Under the pieces are notes generated by a model. The model was not told the DNA's origin. It searched no databases and saw only the letters and a list, made by a program, of their open reading frames with translations. Source: Mesorhizobium sp. NBSH29 (lineage in GTDB: Bacteria > Pseudomonadota > Alphaproteobacteria > Rhizobiales > Rhizobiaceae). From it: a DNA stretch of 64,000 bases. A program made the position numbers and the translations under genes. This document shows, piece after piece, positions 38,508 to 47,592 of the stretch (the stretch's first letter is position 1; every line of letters starts with the position of its first letter). Where the stretch lies: the NCBI RefSeq assembly GCF_015500055.1, contig NZ_CP045492.1, positions 1,064,501 through 1,128,500 on the forward strand. Reading direction: 5' to 3'.

Positions 38508-38602
38508 ATCTATTTCTCCCATTTGGTTCAGTTCCCAGTTCTTGTTTCCAGAAATCAGGTTATGATCCTGATCGTGATTTACAGTTCGAGTGTTTTTTAA
38601 CT

Positions 38603-39019
38603 ATGCGCTTTGCCCTCCTCTCGTTTGCCGCCGCATCCCTGTTGTGTACCGGTGCTCGTGCCGCTGAAACGGTGGACCTCAAAGGTCTCGTTGCCGTGCC
38701 AACGAAAGTCCGCAATTCGGGCGATGCGCCGATTCTGTGCCAGGCTGAGATCGCGCACTGGTTTGCCACCGACCTGGTCCGCATCGAGCCGGGCGCGACG
38801 GCCACGCTCGATCTGCGGTTTGATACGCAAAGCGGCGCCTGGGCCGTGCTCAACGCAGGCGGCGAAGCCCTGCCGCTGGAGCGCGCCTGGTGCGGCGTCG
38901 AAGGCCATACCTATGAGACGCGTTTCACGTTGGCCCTTGATCGCTCCAACCCGCAGCCGGCAACGCTCGACTGCCGGCCGCAGGCGGCCGGTTTGAGCTG
39001 TAGCCAAAACGGGCTCTGA
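38603..39019 (+). CDS. Secreted 138-residue protein of unknown function
   Basis: Starts with a clear signal peptide (MRFALLSFAAASLLCTGARA). The mature part of about 118 residues contains four Cys (ILCQAEIAHWF, RAWCGVEG, LDCRPQ, LSCSQNGL), suggesting two disulfides, and beta-rich segments such as RIEPGATATLDLRFD. I do not recognise a family. It lies alone on the + strand between the starts of the ABC operon and the end of the TRAP operon, with its stop 8 bp from dctP's. It shares a 95-bp divergent promoter region with the BMP-type receptor gene, so it may respond to the same signal. Confidence 0.7.
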   Translation: MRFALLSFAAASLLCTGARAAETVDLKGLVAVPTKVRNSGDAPILCQAEIAHWFATDLVRIEPGATATLDLRFDTQSGAWAVLNAGGEALPLERAWCGVEGHTYETRFTLALDRSNPQPATLDCRPQAAGLSCSQNGL

Positions 39020-39027
39020 AGCGTGGA

Positions 39028-40032
39028 TCACTGTGCAGCCTTCTTGTCGACGAGCGCGCGAAGCAGCTCGTATTCGGCCTGAACCTCAGGCTGTTCGGCG
39101 AGCAGGCCAGCCGAGAGCTCGGCGAATTCCGCCTCCATCTTTGTCTGGTCTGCCTCCGACAGCTGGTGCACGACGCCGCCATTGTCGCCCCAGATCTTGT
39201 ACGTCTTCTCGACGTTCTCGACGCCCCACGGAAAGACCTGCTTTTCGGCTGCGCGCCCTGCTTCGATGATCGCGGTCTTCACCGCTTCCGGCTGCGCCTG
39301 GAACCAGTCTTCATTGACCACTGTCATCGACACGATCTCAGCGAAGCGCAGATCGAGAATGTGCTTGCCTACGTCGTAATATTTGAAGGCGGTGAGGATC
39401 GGCATCCCGACCAGCATGCCATCCAGCCCGCCCGACTCGAGCTGCGGAATGACTTCCGTCAACGCCAGCGGCAACGGTGTAGCGCCAACCTTTTCCATCG
39501 GCTTGATCTGCAGCGGCGAGGCGAAGGTGCGGATCTTCAGACCCTTCAGGCCGGCCAGCGTATCGACTTCCTTCATCGTGAAGACGACGGTCGGGCTGTT
39601 GTAAATGGCGCCGATGACCCGCAACCCCTTGTTGAGGAACATCTCCTCCAGATGCTGGCGGTATTCAGGGTCATGGATGGCGTTAGCCACATTCTGCGGC
39701 GACTTAAACAGGCCGGGCACGTCGAACGCCTGGAAGCGCGGATCGACATTGGTCATGAAGGATGTCGGCGTAGTGAATGCCTCGATCGTACCGAGCAGCA
39801 CGCCCTCGACCATCCTCGGGATAGCGCCGAGCTGGCTTGCCGGATAAATCTCGGTCTTTACGGCATCGCCGACGCGGGTCTCCAGTTCCTTAGCAAATAC
39901 CTTTTGCCATTCATGCTGGACATCGTTGATGGTCGCTGTTGCCAGCTTCATCGTGGTCTGGGCCTGCGCCGCGTGGGGCAACAGCGCGATTGCGGCGGTA
40001 AGCCCGGCTAAGCGGAAAAATTTCGTAAGCAT
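39028..40032 (-). CDS. dctP: TRAP transporter substrate-binding protein (DctP family)
   Basis: 334 residues with signal peptide (FRLAGLTAAIALLPHAAQAQ). DctP fold markers are YPASQLGAIPRMVEGVLLGT, LKGLKIRTFASPL, whose Arg normally salt-bridges a substrate carboxylate, and PLPLALTEVIPQLESGGLDG. It therefore most likely binds an organic acid. In this operon that could be 4-pyridoxate or a ring-cleavage acid. It is the last gene of the operon that starts with the amide-hydrolase gene and follows the TRAP permeases. The substrate is inferred from neighbours only. Confidence 0.88.
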   Translation of the reverse strand: MLTKFFRLAGLTAAIALLPHAAQAQTTMKLATATINDVQHEWQKVFAKELETRVGDAVKTEIYPASQLGAIPRMVEGVLLGTIEAFTTPTSFMTNVDPRFQAFDVPGLFKSPQNVANAIHDPEYRQHLEEMFLNKGLRVIGAIYNSPTVVFTMKEVDTLAGLKGLKIRTFASPLQIKPMEKVGATPLPLALTEVIPQLESGGLDGMLVGMPILTAFKYYDVGKHILDLRFAEIVSMTVVNEDWFQAQPEAVKTAIIEAGRAAEKQVFPWGVENVEKTYKIWGDNGGVVHQLSEADQTKMEAEFAELSAGLLAEQPEVQAEYELLRALVDKKAAQ

Positions 40033-40047
40033 TGGCGTTCCTTTTTT

Positions 40048-41319
40048 CTAGAGCGACCTGCCGAGAGTGAGCGACAGCGCGGGGACATAGGTGATGACGA
40101 GCAGAGCGAGGATCAGCACCGCCACAAATGGCAGAACCCCGCGATAGAGTGTATGTGCCGGCAGCCCGGTAACCGACTGGGCGACAAACAGGTTGAGGCC
40201 GAAGGGCGGGGTAAACATGCCGATCGCCAGGTTGACCGTCATGACGATGCCGAAATGGATGGGATCGATGCCGAGCGAGATTGCGATCGGCGCCAGAAGC
40301 GGCGCGAAGACGAGGATTGCCGAGGTCGGGTCCAGAAAGCAGCCGATCAGAAGCAGGACGATGTTGACCACCATCAGGAAGGTGAACGCGTCAAGCTGCA
40401 ACGCCGTGATCCAGGCGGTGATCGCCTGCGGCACACCCTGTGTCGTCAGCATCCAGGTGATAACGCCGGCAGCAGCAACGATGATCAGGATCTGGCCTGA
40501 CAAAAGTGCCGCATTGCCTGCCGCGCGGATAATGTCTGCGACCGTCATTGTCCGGTAGATGAAGAGTGCCACCACAATGGCATAGAGACAGGCAAAGCCG
40601 CCGGCCTCGGTAGGCGAAAAGATACCGTTGTAGATGCCACCGAGGACGAAGATCGGCATCAGGAGTGCCCAGAATGCATCCCTCGTGGCGCGCCATGCGA
40701 CAGCCGGCTCGAACCGGTTTTCGCTTGGAATGCGGTGGCGCAGTGCGACCAGAATGACAAAAGCTGCCATCATCGCCGCCATCAGCAGGCCAGGCAGCAC
40801 GCCGGCCATGAACAGGCGCGGGATCGATTGTTCGGCCGCCAGCCCATAGAGTATCATCGCGATGCTGGGCGGAATGACGATGTCTATGGCGCCGCTCGAG
40901 GCGATCAGTCCGCCGGCCCGTGCCTCGCCGTAACCGGCAGCAACCAGCTTGGGATAAAGCGTCTTGGCCAGGGCACCCACCGCAGCCGCGCTCGACCCGC
41001 TGATTGCCCCGATGGCTGTCGATGAGCCCACGGTGGCTACACCCAGCGCGCCCGGCACACGGCCTGCCATTGCCAGAGCCCAGTTGATCAGCCGGTTGGC
41101 GATGCCACTGGTGCCCATAAGCTCGCCAGCAAGCACGAAAAAGGGGATCGCCAGCAGCGCATAATTGTCGAGACCGCCGAACAGAACCTGCTGTAGCGCG
41201 GGCGCCGGCATCGGGGTAACAAACACCATCGTCACCGACGCGGCGGTCAGGAATACCAGGAAGACAGGCGTGCCCAGGAAGAGCAGCAGCAGCGGCAGAA
41301 TGACAAGTGACAGGATCAT
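40048..41319 (-). CDS. dctM: TRAP transporter large permease (DctM family)
   Basis: 423 residues, strongly hydrophobic with about 12 spans. LLFLGTPVFLVFLTAASVTM opens the protein. PFFVLAGELMGTSGIANRLI, GSSTAIGAISGSSAAAVGAL and SSGAIDIVIPPSIAMILYGL are hallmark blocks of DctM. It couples sodium (or proton) entry to solute import. Its start overlaps the dctQ stop by 4 bp, and 15 bp separate it from dctP. Confidence 0.93.
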   Translation of the reverse strand: MILSLVILPLLLLFLGTPVFLVFLTAASVTMVFVTPMPAPALQQVLFGGLDNYALLAIPFFVLAGELMGTSGIANRLINWALAMAGRVPGALGVATVGSSTAIGAISGSSAAAVGALAKTLYPKLVAAGYGEARAGGLIASSGAIDIVIPPSIAMILYGLAAEQSIPRLFMAGVLPGLLMAAMMAAFVILVALRHRIPSENRFEPAVAWRATRDAFWALLMPIFVLGGIYNGIFSPTEAGGFACLYAIVVALFIYRTMTVADIIRAAGNAALLSGQILIIVAAAGVITWMLTTQGVPQAITAWITALQLDAFTFLMVVNIVLLLIGCFLDPTSAILVFAPLLAPIAISLGIDPIHFGIVMTVNLAIGMFTPPFGLNLFVAQSVTGLPAHTLYRGVLPFVAVLILALLVITYVPALSLTLGRSL

Positions 41320-41870
41320 GGCGCGGCATCCTGATGCGGTTCATCGCGGATATAGGCGCGGATATCGCGTGCCAGCATGATGAGCCCGGCGAACGCCATG
41401 CCGCCGAATCCGACCAGAAGGGCTGCGTGGGGAACTGCCATGGGCACACCAAGACCCATGCTGCTGATGCCGAGGCGCGAAAGGCGGGCGATGAACAGCC
41501 ATGATGCGTAGGCGGCAAAGCCGCAGGCGAACAGCGCAGCTGTATCATGGACGATGTGGAGCAGGTGGCGCGCGCGGCCTACGGCATAGAGTGGTAGCAG
41601 ATTGACGTTGATATGCGAACGCAGGCTCAGCGATAAAATCGCCCCGATCATCACGGCCCAGATGACGACGAACACCATCAGTTCATCGGCACCGACCGGG
41701 GAAATTCCGAGAATATAGCGGCTGACCGCATTGACGACATTGACGCCGACGACGAACAGCAGAACGAGACCGAGCAGCGTGTGCAGGCCGTTCTGAACAA
41801 TTCCGCCCACGCGCGGCGGGATCGGCCGTGGCAAGGGATGTGGCAGGCGCTGGCTGGTCTTGTCGCTCAT
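41316..41870 (-). CDS. dctQ: TRAP transporter small permease (DctQ family)
   Basis: 184 residues from ATG 41870. Four hydrophobic spans: HTLLGLVLLFVVGVNVVNAV, ELMVFVVIWAVMIGAILS, AALFACGFAAYASWLF and AALLVGFGGMAFAGLIML. RSHINVNLLP between spans 2 and 3 is the usual DctQ loop. It associates with DctM in the inner membrane. It begins 4 bp after the preceding dehydrogenase gene, which ties the transporter to the B6 catabolic operon. Confidence 0.88.
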   Translation of the reverse strand: MSDKTSQRLPHPLPRPIPPRVGGIVQNGLHTLLGLVLLFVVGVNVVNAVSRYILGISPVGADELMVFVVIWAVMIGAILSLSLRSHINVNLLPLYAVGRARHLLHIVHDTAALFACGFAAYASWLFIARLSRLGISSMGLGVPMAVPHAALLVGFGGMAFAGLIMLARDIRAYIRDEPHQDAAP

Positions 41871-41874
41871 GGTC

Positions 41875-42798
41875 TCATTCGCCTCCCTCGAGAATGCGAC
41901 GGATCGCGACGAGCTTGCGCGCACGCTCGCGCTGCAACTCGGCGATGCGCTCGGAGGTGTAGGAATAGATCCCCTCGCCTGACTTGATGCCGAGCTTGCC
42001 GGCTGCCATCTGCTTGGTGACCAGCGGCGCCACGTCCTTGCGGTCAGCGAGGTCGGTGTTGAGAAAGGTGGAGACCGAATGGTATATATCCATCCCGGCC
42101 ATATCGAGAAGCGCCATCGGACCGACCACGGCAAGCTTGTAGCCGATACCCCAGGAGACACAGGTGTCCACGTCCTCGGGCTCGATCACGCCGCGCTCCA
42201 CGAGATCGACCACCTCGCGCAGCAAAGCGTAGAGTACCCGGTTCTCGACGAAGCCCGGCACATCCTTCTTCACCAGCACCGGCAGTAGTCCCAGCGCACG
42301 GATCAGGTCGCGGATCGTCGCCACGGTTTCGGGAGCGGTGCGCTCGCCGGCGATGACCTCGATCATCGGCACGATATGCGGCGGGTTCGACCAGTGCATC
42401 CCGACCATCCGTTCGGGGTGAGAGATGTGGGCCTGCAGGCTCGTGATCGGAATGCCCGATGTGTCTGAGGCAACGATCGTTTCTGGCCCGATGAGGCTGT
42501 CGATCGCCCGGTAGACCTCGGCTTTCATCTCGATGTTTTCGGGGACGTTTTCGATAACCAGATCGGCACCGGAAACAACATCCGCAAGCGAATCCGTAAA
42601 CCGCACGGCGCCCCCGGATGTCCGCGCAATGCCCAGCGCATCCAGCACGGTTTCAGCGGCGCTCAGCATGGCGCCTGCCCGCTCGATGGCTGCAGGCGCG
42701 ACATCGTAGGCGCACACCTCCAGACCACCCCTGGCAAGTCGGGCGGCAATGCCAGGGCCCATGGTACCAAGGCCGATAATGGCGACACGCTGTATCAT
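41875..42798 (-). CDS. 5-Formyl-3-hydroxy-2-methylpyridine-4-carboxylate 5-dehydrogenase
   Basis: 307 residues in the 3-hydroxyacyl-CoA dehydrogenase superfamily: Rossmann motif VAIIGLGTMGPGIAARLA at the N-terminus, DLVIENVPENIEMK, ASDTSGIPIT, MHWSNPPHIVPMIEVI and GFVENRVLYALLREV. M. loti mlr6793, of the same family and length, oxidises the 5-formyl intermediate with NAD to 3-hydroxy-2-methylpyridine-4,5-dicarboxylate. The assignment depends on position between the 4-pyridoxate dehydrogenase and decarboxylase genes, in the same order as in M. loti. Its start shares a base with the preceding stop. Confidence 0.87.
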   Translation of the reverse strand: MIQRVAIIGLGTMGPGIAARLARGGLEVCAYDVAPAAIERAGAMLSAAETVLDALGIARTSGGAVRFTDSLADVVSGADLVIENVPENIEMKAEVYRAIDSLIGPETIVASDTSGIPITSLQAHISHPERMVGMHWSNPPHIVPMIEVIAGERTAPETVATIRDLIRALGLLPVLVKKDVPGFVENRVLYALLREVVDLVERGVIEPEDVDTCVSWGIGYKLAVVGPMALLDMAGMDIYHSVSTFLNTDLADRKDVAPLVTKQMAAGKLGIKSGEGIYSYTSERIAELQRERARKLVAIRRILEGGE

Positions 42799-44423
42799 CA
42801 GGCAGCTTCCCTTTGACGTGATGAGGCAACCAGATCGGCAGCCTTCTCGGCGATCATGATCACCGCTGCGTTGATGTTCCCGCAGACCAGGTCCGGCATC
42901 ACCGAGGCGTCGACGACGCGCAGCCCGGCAACACCGCGCACATTGAGCTGCGGGTCGACGACCGAGGCATTATCTATCCCCATGCGGCAGGTTCCGGCCG
43001 GGTGATGAACGGTGATTGAGGTGTTGCGAATATGCTCGTCTATTTCCGCATCGGTCTGGCACGTGGGACCGGGGAAAAACTCTGCCTTGATGAACGGCTC
43101 CATCGCCGGCTGCGCGGCAAGCGCGCGTGCGACCCGAAAGCCGGCCCGCAGCGATTCCCAATCTTTTGGCGAGGCGAGGAAATTCTGGTGAATCAGCGGC
43201 GCCGCCATCGGATCGCCAGACGCCAGCTTGAGCGTACCCCGGCTTTCGGGCTGCGTTGCCACGATGCGTGTTGCAAACCCGTCCTCGAACGGTGCCTTGA
43301 AGGGTGGAAAATAGGGCCAGGCGGCAAGCGGCGCGGCAGTAAACAGTAATTGCACGTCTGGCAGCGGCCGTTCTGGCCCACTTTTGAGGAATGCGACAAC
43401 TCCACCTGGCACATCGGCAGAAAAACCGTGTCCGGTCAGATAGGTCTTGAGAAAATCCAGGCCGATGCGATCTGCTCGCATGGCGCGCAGGAATGGTCCC
43501 GGTGTCCGGCGTCGATACATGAGGATGACAGAGACATGATCCTGAAGGTTTTTGCCCACTTCGGGCAACGCCACGACCGTCTCGATGCCATGTTCTGACA
43601 ATTCCGCAGACGAGCCGATGCCAGAGAGCATCAACAGTTGCGGCGAGTTGATCACGCCGCCGGCGAGCAGCACCTCCTGCCGGGCTGTGACGGTTCGCTC
43701 GGCGTCGTGGTGCAGAAACGTCACTCCAGTGGCACGCCGGCCCTCCAGCACGATTTTCGTCGCATATGCTTCAGTCAGCACCGTAAGATTGGGCCGCTTC
43801 AGGGCTGGTCGCAAATAGGCTGAGGCCGAAGAACACCGCCGGCCTTTGCCGATGGTCATCTGCAGCCGTCCAAAGCCTTCCTGTTGCGCGCCATTGTAAT
43901 CATCTGTCTGCGGGTATCCCGCCTCAACGCTCGCCTGCGCGAAGGCGTCGATCAGCGGGTCCTTGTAGCGGCAAAATTGCGTATTGATCGGCCCATCGCC
44001 ACCGCGGAAGCGGGTCTCGCCCCGCTCCCAAGTTTCTTGCTTGAGGAAGTAGGGCAGCACCTTCTCATACGACCAGTCCGTAAGGCCGCTCGCAGCCCAG
44101 CGGTCATAGTCGCCGCGATTGCCGCGCACATAGGCCATGGCATTCGTAGAGGACGAGCCGCCGATCACCTTCCCACGAGCGCACTCCACCCGGCGGCCGC
44201 CGACATTGTCTTCCGGCTCGCAGAAATACATCCAGTCGTGGCGGCGCTCGGTCAGTATTTTACCCCAGCCGAGCGGCACATGGATCAGTGGGTCGCTGTC
44301 CCAGCCACCGGCCTCGAGCAAAAGTACGCTGCATGACGGGTCCGCGCTGAGCCTGTTGGCCAGCACACAGCCGGCCGACCCGGCCCCAACGATGATGTAG
44401 TCGTAGCTTTGCGCGTGCTGCAT
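42798..44423 (-). CDS. padh1: 4-Pyridoxate dehydrogenase (GMC oxidoreductase family)
   Basis: 541 residues. FAD-binding [58 protein letters not shown] and the C-terminal [11 protein letters not shown] (active-site His) with [16 protein letters not shown] are GMC signatures. In M. loti mlr6792, at the same place between the decarboxylase and the 5-dehydrogenase, is the membrane-associated FAD enzyme that oxidises the 5-hydroxymethyl of 4-pyridoxate. Choline dehydrogenase-like enzymes have the same motifs, so the operon position carries the assignment. Confidence 0.82.
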   Translation of the reverse strand: MQHAQSYDYIIVGAGSAGCVLANRLSADPSCSVLLLEAGGWDSDPLIHVPLGWGKILTERRHDWMYFCEPEDNVGGRRVECARGKVIGGSSSTNAMAYVRGNRGDYDRWAASGLTDWSYEKVLPYFLKQETWERGETRFRGGDGPINTQFCRYKDPLIDAFAQASVEAGYPQTDDYNGAQQEGFGRLQMTIGKGRRCSSASAYLRPALKRPNLTVLTEAYATKIVLEGRRATGVTFLHHDAERTVTARQEVLLAGGVINSPQLLMLSGIGSSAELSEHGIETVVALPEVGKNLQDHVSVILMYRRRTPGPFLRAMRADRIGLDFLKTYLTGHGFSADVPGGVVAFLKSGPERPLPDVQLLFTAAPLAAWPYFPPFKAPFEDGFATRIVATQPESRGTLKLASGDPMAAPLIHQNFLASPKDWESLRAGFRVARALAAQPAMEPFIKAEFFPGPTCQTDAEIDEHIRNTSITVHHPAGTCRMGIDNASVVDPQLNVRGVAGLRVVDASVMPDLVCGNINAAVIMIAEKAADLVASSRQREAA

Positions 44424-44489
44424 GGGTTCACTGCTTCCAGCTGGCGCCGATGCGCCAGTTTGATGTTTGATGTGCGAAGTGCCGAAGCA

Positions 44490-45212
44490 CTAGGCCAACC
44501 CCGCCTGCCGCAGGCGCTGCGACCAGTGGTCCCAACCCCGATCGATCTGTGCGCCGACGAGGCTGCCAGCGGATTTGACCTCTCCTGGCGACAGATATTT
44601 GATGGTGCCTACCTGTAGGCCAGCCGTCTGCGCGGCTGCGTTCTGTTCGGTGTAGAATGCACGGAACACCACTTCGCGCACCGAGCGTCCGACATTGACG
44701 ACGCCATGGCGCGCCATGAGCACCACCGCCTGATCACCAAGCGTTTGGGCAATATCGCGGCAGACATCGTGGCTGCCACCGAACAGGTCAGTTTCATCGC
44801 CCAGTCGGTCGCGGATCTCATAAACGGGCACCGTCTCGCCCAGGAACGCACCCATATGGGTTACCGGCCGCAAGGGTTGGTCGGTGAAGCAATAAGGCAG
44901 CACAGCGGGAGAGTGGCTGTGCAACACGCACTGCACATCTGGCCGTGCCTTGTAGATTTCGCTGTGAATGTAGCGCTCCAGATAGGCCGGACGGTTGTCC
45001 GACGTCTCACCCTCGAGGTCGAAGCGCATGATGTCGTCGGCGGTGATAAGGCTCGGCGCGAGCTTGCCGGCCAGAAGGAAGCTTCGTGCATCGTCCGGAT
45101 CGCGGGCACTGATGTGCCCGAATGTATCCAGGATGCCTTCGTTCAAAAGGATCTTCGTGGCTGTAACCAGCTCTTCGATAACCGTTGGCCGACCGGAATT
45201 ATGTTCCGACAT
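44490..45212 (-). CDS. 3-Hydroxy-2-methylpyridine-4,5-dicarboxylate 4-decarboxylase
   Basis: 240 residues from ATG 45212. Class II aldolase/adducin fold: [31 protein letters not shown] with the metal-binding HSH, and [12 protein letters not shown] with a further His. M. loti mlr6791 of this family removes the 4-carboxylate to give 2-methyl-3-hydroxypyridine-5-carboxylate. The length agrees with the characterised enzyme (about 234). The gene lies in the middle of the second B6 operon, just before the 4-pyridoxate dehydrogenase gene. Confidence 0.88.
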   Translation of the reverse strand: MSEHNSGRPTVIEELVTATKILLNEGILDTFGHISARDPDDARSFLLAGKLAPSLITADDIMRFDLEGETSDNRPAYLERYIHSEIYKARPDVQCVLHSHSPAVLPYCFTDQPLRPVTHMGAFLGETVPVYEIRDRLGDETDLFGGSHDVCRDIAQTLGDQAVVLMARHGVVNVGRSVREVVFRAFYTEQNAAAQTAGLQVGTIKYLSPGEVKSAGSLVGAQIDRGWDHWSQRLRQAGLA

Positions 45213-45274
45213 GGTGGTACTCCCATTGCAGCGCGGCCCCGTGCTTTGCGCGATTGTTATCGGGGCCGTGAATT

Positions 45275-45733
45275 TCAGTTGTTCTGGTAGGTGCCGACAA
45301 TCCGGTTCTGTTCGATGATGTTGCCGGCATACTTTTCCAGAAACGCTTCGCGATTGGGCTTTCCTTCGACGGCCGTGTCGAGGGCGTAGACCCAAAAATA
45401 GTAGTGGTGCACGCCATGGCCTGCAGGCGGCATGGGACCAAAGTACTGATGATCGCCCGCACCATTGGGGCCGACGCGGTACTTTTCCTGTGCGTCGGAA
45501 AGGTCGGTCGCCGACGGGTCGATACCGTAGACGGTCCAGTGCGTGAAGCCGTTCGGCAAGGGCGCATCAGGGTCATGGCAAATAACGGCGAGTTCCTTGG
45601 TTCCCGCCGGAACGCCGCTCACGGTAAGCTTGGGCAGCACGTTTCCCTTGTCACCGGAATGCACGTCGTTCAGCTTTCCGAGCGGCTGGAAGTCCGGGGA
45701 AGAAATCTTGAGGTCCTTGATATTAAGGGGCAT
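45275..45733 (-). CDS. YbhB/YbcL-type phosphatidylethanolamine-binding-like protein
   Basis: 152 residues of the PEBP fold: [19 protein letters not shown] (DPDAP and the His-Trp turn), [20 protein letters not shown] and a C-terminal helix. Bacterial members are small cytosolic proteins with an anion-binding pocket and no settled function. There is no signal peptide. Its place between the DUF1185 and decarboxylase genes of the B6 operon suggests a role connected with ring intermediates or their esters, but none is established. Confidence 0.85.
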   Translation of the reverse strand: MPLNIKDLKISSPDFQPLGKLNDVHSGDKGNVLPKLTVSGVPAGTKELAVICHDPDAPLPNGFTHWTVYGIDPSATDLSDAQEKYRVGPNGAGDHQYFGPMPPAGHGVHHYYFWVYALDTAVEGKPNREAFLEKYAGNIIEQNRIVGTYQNN

Positions 45734-45766
45734 GGAATGTCTTTCTCTATTCAGTATTCAATGAGT

Positions 45767-46357
45767 TCAGGCGGTGGCCAACAGCTCGGCAACGGTTTTT
45801 CCGCCAACGCGCTGATGGACGCGTGGACCGGTCGCGACAGCCACGCAGATGAGGAGTTCATCCGGACGCGGGCCATCGGGCGCGCAGAAGGTCACGGCGT
45901 CGTAGTGGGACCGGATGTAGAGTTCGTCTTTGTGCGCCAGCGGAATGTCGATCGAGGTTCCTGCAGCAGCTACCTTGCTGACAGAGGAGATCCACGCATT
46001 GCCACCACCCACCTGCTCACGCAGTGGATCGCCAAAGAGGGTGGTGATGCAGGCAACGACGTGTTCCTGCTCGCCGGCTGTCCCGGCAATACCCCCCTTG
46101 CCATAACTTTCGACCTGTCTGTCGCCGAGCAGGGCAGCAGCCCGCTCGCCCAACGCATGGCCGATAGCCGCACTCGGCCCGGTTAGTTCGGACAGATCGC
46201 TGACGAACTTCCCGGCGAAGGGATTACGGATGATGACGCCCACAGCAGCCTTGATCAGCGTGTCGCTCACTGCCCCGCCATCGTGACGAACTTCCTGCAC
46301 GGTGGAATACCAGCCGCGCACTTCGTAATGCTTTTCCACTTCCGCCGAATGTTTCAT
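45767..46357 (-). CDS. DUF1185 'amino acid synthesis' family protein
   Basis: 196 residues from ATG 46357, with CAGGAG upstream. GVIIRNPFAGKFVSDLSELT, YGKGGIAGTAGEQEHV and GDPLREQVGGGNAWISSVSK are the family's conserved blocks as I remember them. Members often lie in catabolic operons, and no enzymatic activity is securely assigned. It sits between the ring-opening monooxygenase and the PEBP gene, so it could act on the labile ring-opened amide or repair a side product. That is a guess from position. Confidence 0.8.
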   Translation of the reverse strand: MKHSAEVEKHYEVRGWYSTVQEVRHDGGAVSDTLIKAAVGVIIRNPFAGKFVSDLSELTGPSAAIGHALGERAAALLGDRQVESYGKGGIAGTAGEQEHVVACITTLFGDPLREQVGGGNAWISSVSKVAAAGTSIDIPLAHKDELYIRSHYDAVTFCAPDGPRPDELLICVAVATGPRVHQRVGGKTVAELLATA

Positions 46358-46424
46358 GCTTGTCTCCTGGGGAGCGCGGCTCTGCTGCGCCTTCCGATTA
46401 AAATTGCAGACCGGTGCCCGGTCT

Positions 46425-47564
46425 TTACTGTGGCCATGAATAGACGCGTCCCAGCGGGTCGTAGCTGGCAGCTTCCAGAGCTGCAGGCGTGAACATGTTG
46501 CCTTTGGAGAGCGAGCGATTGGCCGCATATTCGCCCGACACTGCCTGGCAGCGGTCGGTGATGGGGCGCATCCGCTTCTCCCATGCCGACAGGGCATCTT
46601 CCACGGATGTACCTTCAGCCAGGTCCTGCGACAGGCTGTACGCGTTGACCATCGAGCAGCCCGCACCCTGCGCGAGCGCCGGGCACATGGCGTGGGCGGC
46701 ATCGCCGACCAGCGCGACCTTTCCCCGCGTCCAGCTATCCAGCTTGGTGGTCTCGTATTTGTCGTAGCGGGCGTTCTTCAGTTTAGCCGCCTCGATAAGG
46801 CAAGGTTCAAGGAAGGGGAACATTTCGACCCACACCTCGAGGTCAAGTGGCACAGCCGATCCGCGCGGATCTGCAGCCGGCGCCATCAGTCCCAGATAGA
46901 GTTCGGTTTCATTACATGGGGAATAGAGAATGCGTTGCACGCGCGGCCAGAAGTTCCACATGTCGATGGTGTTGTCCCATTCGCCATGGCCTAGCTGGTC
47001 TTTCATACGCGGAACGATAAGCCGGATGATACCGTCCTTAGATACCCATCGGTCCTGCTTGAACCCGATGGAATCGCGGACCTTGGAGCCGACGCCGTCG
47101 GCACCAACAATGAGGTCGGCTTCCAGCACTTCACCGGTCTGGAGGGTCAGGCGACCTTCCGGGTCCGCCGCCACGGCTTCCGAGTTCGCCCTGATGTCGA
47201 CGCCGACCGCTCGGGCACGAGCCACGAGCGCGTCATGCAGGTGGCTGCGCGTCATGATCCGCCACGGCAGTCCGTTGAAGGTCTCGCGGGACACCGACTT
47301 GTTGTGCATCCAGGTTTCGTAGGTCGGCGGCGTGTGGGAGCCCTGCAGAACCTCGTTCAACGCACCCACGCCTTCAAGCACGCGCAGGCCATTGTGCCAG
47401 AGATAGATGCCGGCACCGAACGCTCGCAACTCCGGGCTCTTCTCATGCAGCCGCACGTCCCAGCCGTTTTGCCTGAGCGCAATTGCTGCGGTCAGGCCGG
47501 CAAACCCTCCACCTGCGATTTCGGCGCGGCGGCTTTTGCCGGAAGTTCTGTTCAGATTAGGCAT
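46425..47564 (-). CDS. 2-Methyl-3-hydroxypyridine-5-carboxylate dioxygenase (MHPCO)
   Basis: 379 residues, the length of the M. loti enzyme (mlr6788), and very similar to it along the chain as I recall it: AEIAGGGFAGLTAAIAL (FAD dinucleotide site), AFGAGIYLWHNGLRVLEGVG, WDNTIDMWNFWPRVQRILYS and GKVALVGDAAHAMCPALAQG (second FAD motif). It is a flavin monooxygenase-fold enzyme that uses NAD(P)H and O2 to hydroxylate and open the pyridine ring, giving 2-(acetamidomethylene)succinate. Second gene of the leftward operon. Confidence 0.95.
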   Translation of the reverse strand: MPNLNRTSGKSRRAEIAGGGFAGLTAAIALRQNGWDVRLHEKSPELRAFGAGIYLWHNGLRVLEGVGALNEVLQGSHTPPTYETWMHNKSVSRETFNGLPWRIMTRSHLHDALVARARAVGVDIRANSEAVAADPEGRLTLQTGEVLEADLIVGADGVGSKVRDSIGFKQDRWVSKDGIIRLIVPRMKDQLGHGEWDNTIDMWNFWPRVQRILYSPCNETELYLGLMAPAADPRGSAVPLDLEVWVEMFPFLEPCLIEAAKLKNARYDKYETTKLDSWTRGKVALVGDAAHAMCPALAQGAGCSMVNAYSLSQDLAEGTSVEDALSAWEKRMRPITDRCQAVSGEYAANRSLSKGNMFTPAALEAASYDPLGRVYSWPQ

Positions 47565-47592
47565 ACTGTCATTCCTGCTGCGTGCGCTGCCG

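Noticed and set aside
41871-42161. N-terminal extension of DctQ upstream of 41870
   Set aside because: It overlaps the C-terminal coding part of the 5-dehydrogenase in another frame; the 184-residue form is the usual DctQ size.
42798-44423. Choline dehydrogenase (BetA) instead of 4-pyridoxate dehydrogenase
   Set aside because: The GMC motifs fit both, but there is no betaine aldehyde dehydrogenase or BetI nearby and the gene sits exactly in the 4-pyridoxate position of the B6 operon.
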